In this document: positions 15,084 through 16,623 of the stretch, in pieces
How the letters are laid out: each line of letters starts with the position of its first letter
Numbering within the stretch: position 1 is the first letter of the stretch
Assembly: GCA_944388615.1 (NCBI GenBank)
Contig: CALXJL010000026.1
Coordinates: 1 to 16,623 of the forward strand
DNA from: an uncultured Clostridia bacterium
Lineage (GTDB): Bacteria; Bacillota; Clostridia; TANB77; CAG-508
Direction of reading: 5' to 3'
DNA: 16,623 nucleotides
Position numbers and translations under genes: made by a program
Notes under the pieces: generated by a model
Databases searched by the model: none
What the model was told of the DNA's origin: nothing
The model's input: only the letters and a program-made list of their open reading frames with translations

Positions 15084-15524
15084 TTATTCTTCTCCTCCAA
15101 GTTCTTTATATGCTGCCTCCAGTAATTCCTCACTTAAATCATATACATCAACACTTTCACCATTTTTTGTTGCACTTTCAAATTTTACTGAATCACTATT
15201 TGTGTATGTTACAAATACAAATTCAATTTCATCTCCATTATTTTTATTTTCTCCTGTTACACTAATCGCTATATCTCTTGTATTTCCAAAATACTCTGAA
15301 TAATGATCCCATTTTGAATTTTTTAATATAGTATCAAACAGTTCTCCATAAGTATGCATTCCATACATTGGAGTACTTTGAGTATTTCTGATTTTTTCTA
15401 TGTATTGAGCATATTCTCCATTTTCATCATATTGAGCAGTTTCACTACCACACCCTGTTAATATCACTAACATTGACAATAATAATCCCATTATTAAACT
15501 TATATTTAAAATTTTCTTTTTCAT
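15084..15524 (-). CDS. Predicted lipoprotein, 146 residues
   Basis: A signal peptide with a lysine-rich n-region (MKKK), a hydrophobic core and the lipobox LTGC (22-25) predicts lipid attachment at Cys25 and location on the outer face of the membrane. The mature domain of about 120 residues starts with a short acidic linker. It includes MHTYGELFDTILKNSKWDHY (56-75) and an FVFVTYTNSDSVKFESATKN beta-rich stretch, then an acidic C-terminal helix ending in GGEE. Small folded domains of this kind are common in clostridial lipoproteins, but I cannot name a family. A strong AGGAGGAG site precedes the start. It lies 27 bases after another lipoprotein gene and upstream of the repeat-tail membrane protein, likely in one transcript. 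Confidence 0.8.
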   Translation of the reverse strand: MKKKILNISLIMGLLLSMLVILTGCGSETAQYDENGEYAQYIEKIRNTQSTPMYGMHTYGELFDTILKNSKWDHYSEYFGNTRDIAISVTGENKNNGDEIEFVFVTYTNSDSVKFESATKNGESVDVYDLSEELLEAAYKELGGEE

Positions 15525-15551
15525 CTTTTCTCCTCCTATTTTTTTATATAT

Positions 15552-16163
15552 TTAATTTTCTTGGTAATAGAATGTAAATCCACTTGACTGTCTTTCTATA
15601 AAACGGTCATCTCCAAGAACTGTATATTCCAACGGTTCACTATCATTAAGAACAATTACATTATTACTTTTTATTTTATAAGTTCCTGAACGATTTTTAC
15701 TTACCTCTTGATTTGTCGAAACATATGTATATGTTCCATCTTCCTTTAAATCAATAGTAATGCTTGAACTTACTACGCTAGTATCTATCAATTTTGTTCC
15801 ACTTCCTTTATATTTTCCATAGTGTAAAACATAGTCTCCAACATTAAATGTTGTTTTTTTCTGTGTATTCTCAGTGGTTTCATTTTCCTTATTAACTTGC
15901 TCATTATCATTTTTTGATATGCTTGTTTCGTTTTTTGAATCAGCTTGTTCAATATCATTTGATATACTTATTTCATTATTTTGTTGATTACTAATATTAT
16001 TATTAATTATATTAGTATTATTTTCTTCAACACTAATATTAGAATTTGTGAGATTATTTATATTGTTTTCCTCATTTTCTTCATTTTCTTTGCATCCTGT
16101 AAGAAAAAAAAGCAATATTATCATTATCAGTATAATTCCAATATTTAAAATAATCTTTTTCAT
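15552..16163 (-). CDS. Predicted lipoprotein with Asn/Glu/Ser-rich linker
   Basis: The lipobox LTGC (21-24), after a long hydrophobic core, predicts a lipoprotein of 203 residues. Residues 25 to about 105 are a low-complexity Asn, Glu, Ser and Ile linker, probably disordered and spanning the wall. The C-terminal ~100 residues (from TFNVGDYVLHYGKYKG) look beta-rich. They contain ITIDLKEDGTYTYVS and SGTYKIKSNNVIVLND, a pattern common in small extracellular beta-barrel or lipocalin-like domains that report as "lipid-binding or META-like"; I do not assign one. The AAAGGAAAG site is at normal spacing. A possible promoter lies about 50-80 bases upstream, so this may be the first gene of a three-gene envelope unit. 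Confidence 0.8.
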   Translation of the reverse strand: MKKIILNIGIILIMIILLFFLTGCKENEENEENNINNLTNSNISVEENNTNIINNNISNQQNNEISISNDIEQADSKNETSISKNDNEQVNKENETTENTQKKTTFNVGDYVLHYGKYKGSGTKLIDTSVVSSSITIDLKEDGTYTYVSTNQEVSKNRSGTYKIKSNNVIVLNDSEPLEYTVLGDDRFIERQSSGFTFYYQEN

Positions 16164-16213
16164 ATCTTTCCTTTCTATTTAATTTATATATTCTATTCTT
16201 TAAGAACATATTG

Positions 16214-16241
16214 ATTATACCTATATATTAAAAAGTATCTA
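16214..16241 (-). promoter_or_regulatory. Possible sigma-A promoter before the lipoprotein genes
   Basis: On the minus strand a perfect TATAAT (16219-16214) lies 16 bases after TAGATA (16241-16236), which matches the -35 consensus at four of six bases. It overlaps the stop codon of the upstream WG-repeat-like gene and would drive the downstream lipoprotein unit. The -35 match is weak and the region AT-rich. Confidence 0.4.
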
Positions 16242-16623
16242 CCAAAATACTTCCATCAGCATTTAGTATTTGATGTTTTCCGTCAGTCAATGTTACAACC
16301 CATTTGCCATCTAATAGTAATCTATAAGATTTATAGGTATTATCATTTAGCTTTTTGCCTTCGTTATTAATTAAATGCCATTCCTTTTCATTTTCATTTT
16401 TAACCATCGCTAAATTACTATTATTAAATTCCGAAGTATCCTCATAAATGTGTTCTGATAAAAATTCTCCATTTCCATTAATTATTGCATACCCATCGAT
16501 ATTATGTGCAAAACCATAGTTGTTATCATTCAATTTAGTAATTTCGCCATATGTTTTATCTCCAATTTGATTTCCTTGTTCATCAATTAATATATAGCTA
16601 TTAGATAAAACTGCTGTTTCAAC
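16228..16623 (-). CDS. WG-repeat-like protein, 3' end only
   Basis: The reading frame is open to the right edge of the window, so the start lies outside; the visible part is the last 131 residues. The internal TTG at 16533 has no sign of being the true start. The sequence shows three to four loosely repeated units of about 33-36 residues with the pattern aromatic-x-(L/I)-I-(D/N)-x-x-G-x-x-(L/I), for example YILIDEQGNQIG, YAIINGNGEFLS, WHLINNEGKKL and HQILNADGSIL. This is the style of WG/KWG beta repeats found in many secreted or surface clostridial proteins. Whether a signal peptide or catalytic domain exists upstream cannot be seen. It reads toward the two lipoprotein genes, 64 bases away. 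Confidence 0.75.
   Translation of the reverse strand, partial: VETAVLSNSYILIDEQGNQIGDKTYGEITKLNDNNYGFAHNIDGYAIINGNGEFLSEHIYEDTSEFNNSNLAMVKNENEKEWHLINNEGKKLNDNTYKSYRLLLDGKWVVTLTDGKHQILNADGSILVDTF

Noticed and set aside
15044..15133. Longer N-terminus for the repeat-tail membrane protein
   Set aside because: It would overlap the lipoprotein gene by 50 bases; AAGGAG is placed correctly for ATG 15043.

Overview
The window looks like chromosome from an AT-rich, endospore-forming member of the Clostridia (Bacillota). The evidence is the very low GC content, strong AGGAGG-type ribosome binding sites, a spore germination protease gene, and Gram-positive-style lipoproteins and cell-wall genes. I cannot name the species. 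Nearly all genes lie on the minus strand; only gpr and a monofunctional peptidoglycan glycosyltransferase lie on the plus strand.

Left part (1-2317). The first ~150 bases hold two pairs of direct repeats and a perfect 19-bp inverted repeat, perhaps the end of an IS21-type insertion sequence or a decayed repeat cluster. Next comes gpr with a plausible forespore (sigma-G type) promoter. It converges on holA, the DNA polymerase III delta subunit.

Central part (2318-8584). A minus-strand gene cluster runs pgsA, murB, yvcK, glycogen-debranching enzyme, holA. It links phospholipid synthesis, peptidoglycan precursor synthesis, the YvcK carbon/cell-wall regulator and glycogen breakdown. A clear sigma-A promoter drives it from the 150-bp region in front of pgsA. 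A second, back-to-back sigma-A promoter drives a glycosyltransferase (GT51) gene that ends at a good bidirectional terminator. The rapZ and whiA genes that usually accompany yvcK are absent here, and this YvcK has lost several normally invariant motifs and gained a long lysine-rich tail.

PolA part (8585-12330). polA (TTG start, vestigial proofreading domain, a QLTLF clamp-type motif) is followed by a lytic transglycosylase split by a single-base frameshift, then by a small membrane-anchored protein of unknown function. A stem-loop abuts the polA ribosome binding site.

Right part (12331-16623) looks accessory. It holds a shikimate-kinase-like P-loop protein, a HipA/CtkA-type kinase coupled to a 71-residue helical partner (possible toxin-antitoxin or signalling pair), a four-helix membrane protein with a 21-residue repeat tail, two lipoproteins, and the 3' end of a WG-repeat-like protein cut by the window edge. 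No tRNA, rRNA, CRISPR array or recognised riboswitch was seen. The most interesting items are the kinase plus small-protein cassette, the remodelled YvcK, and the frameshifted transglycosylase.
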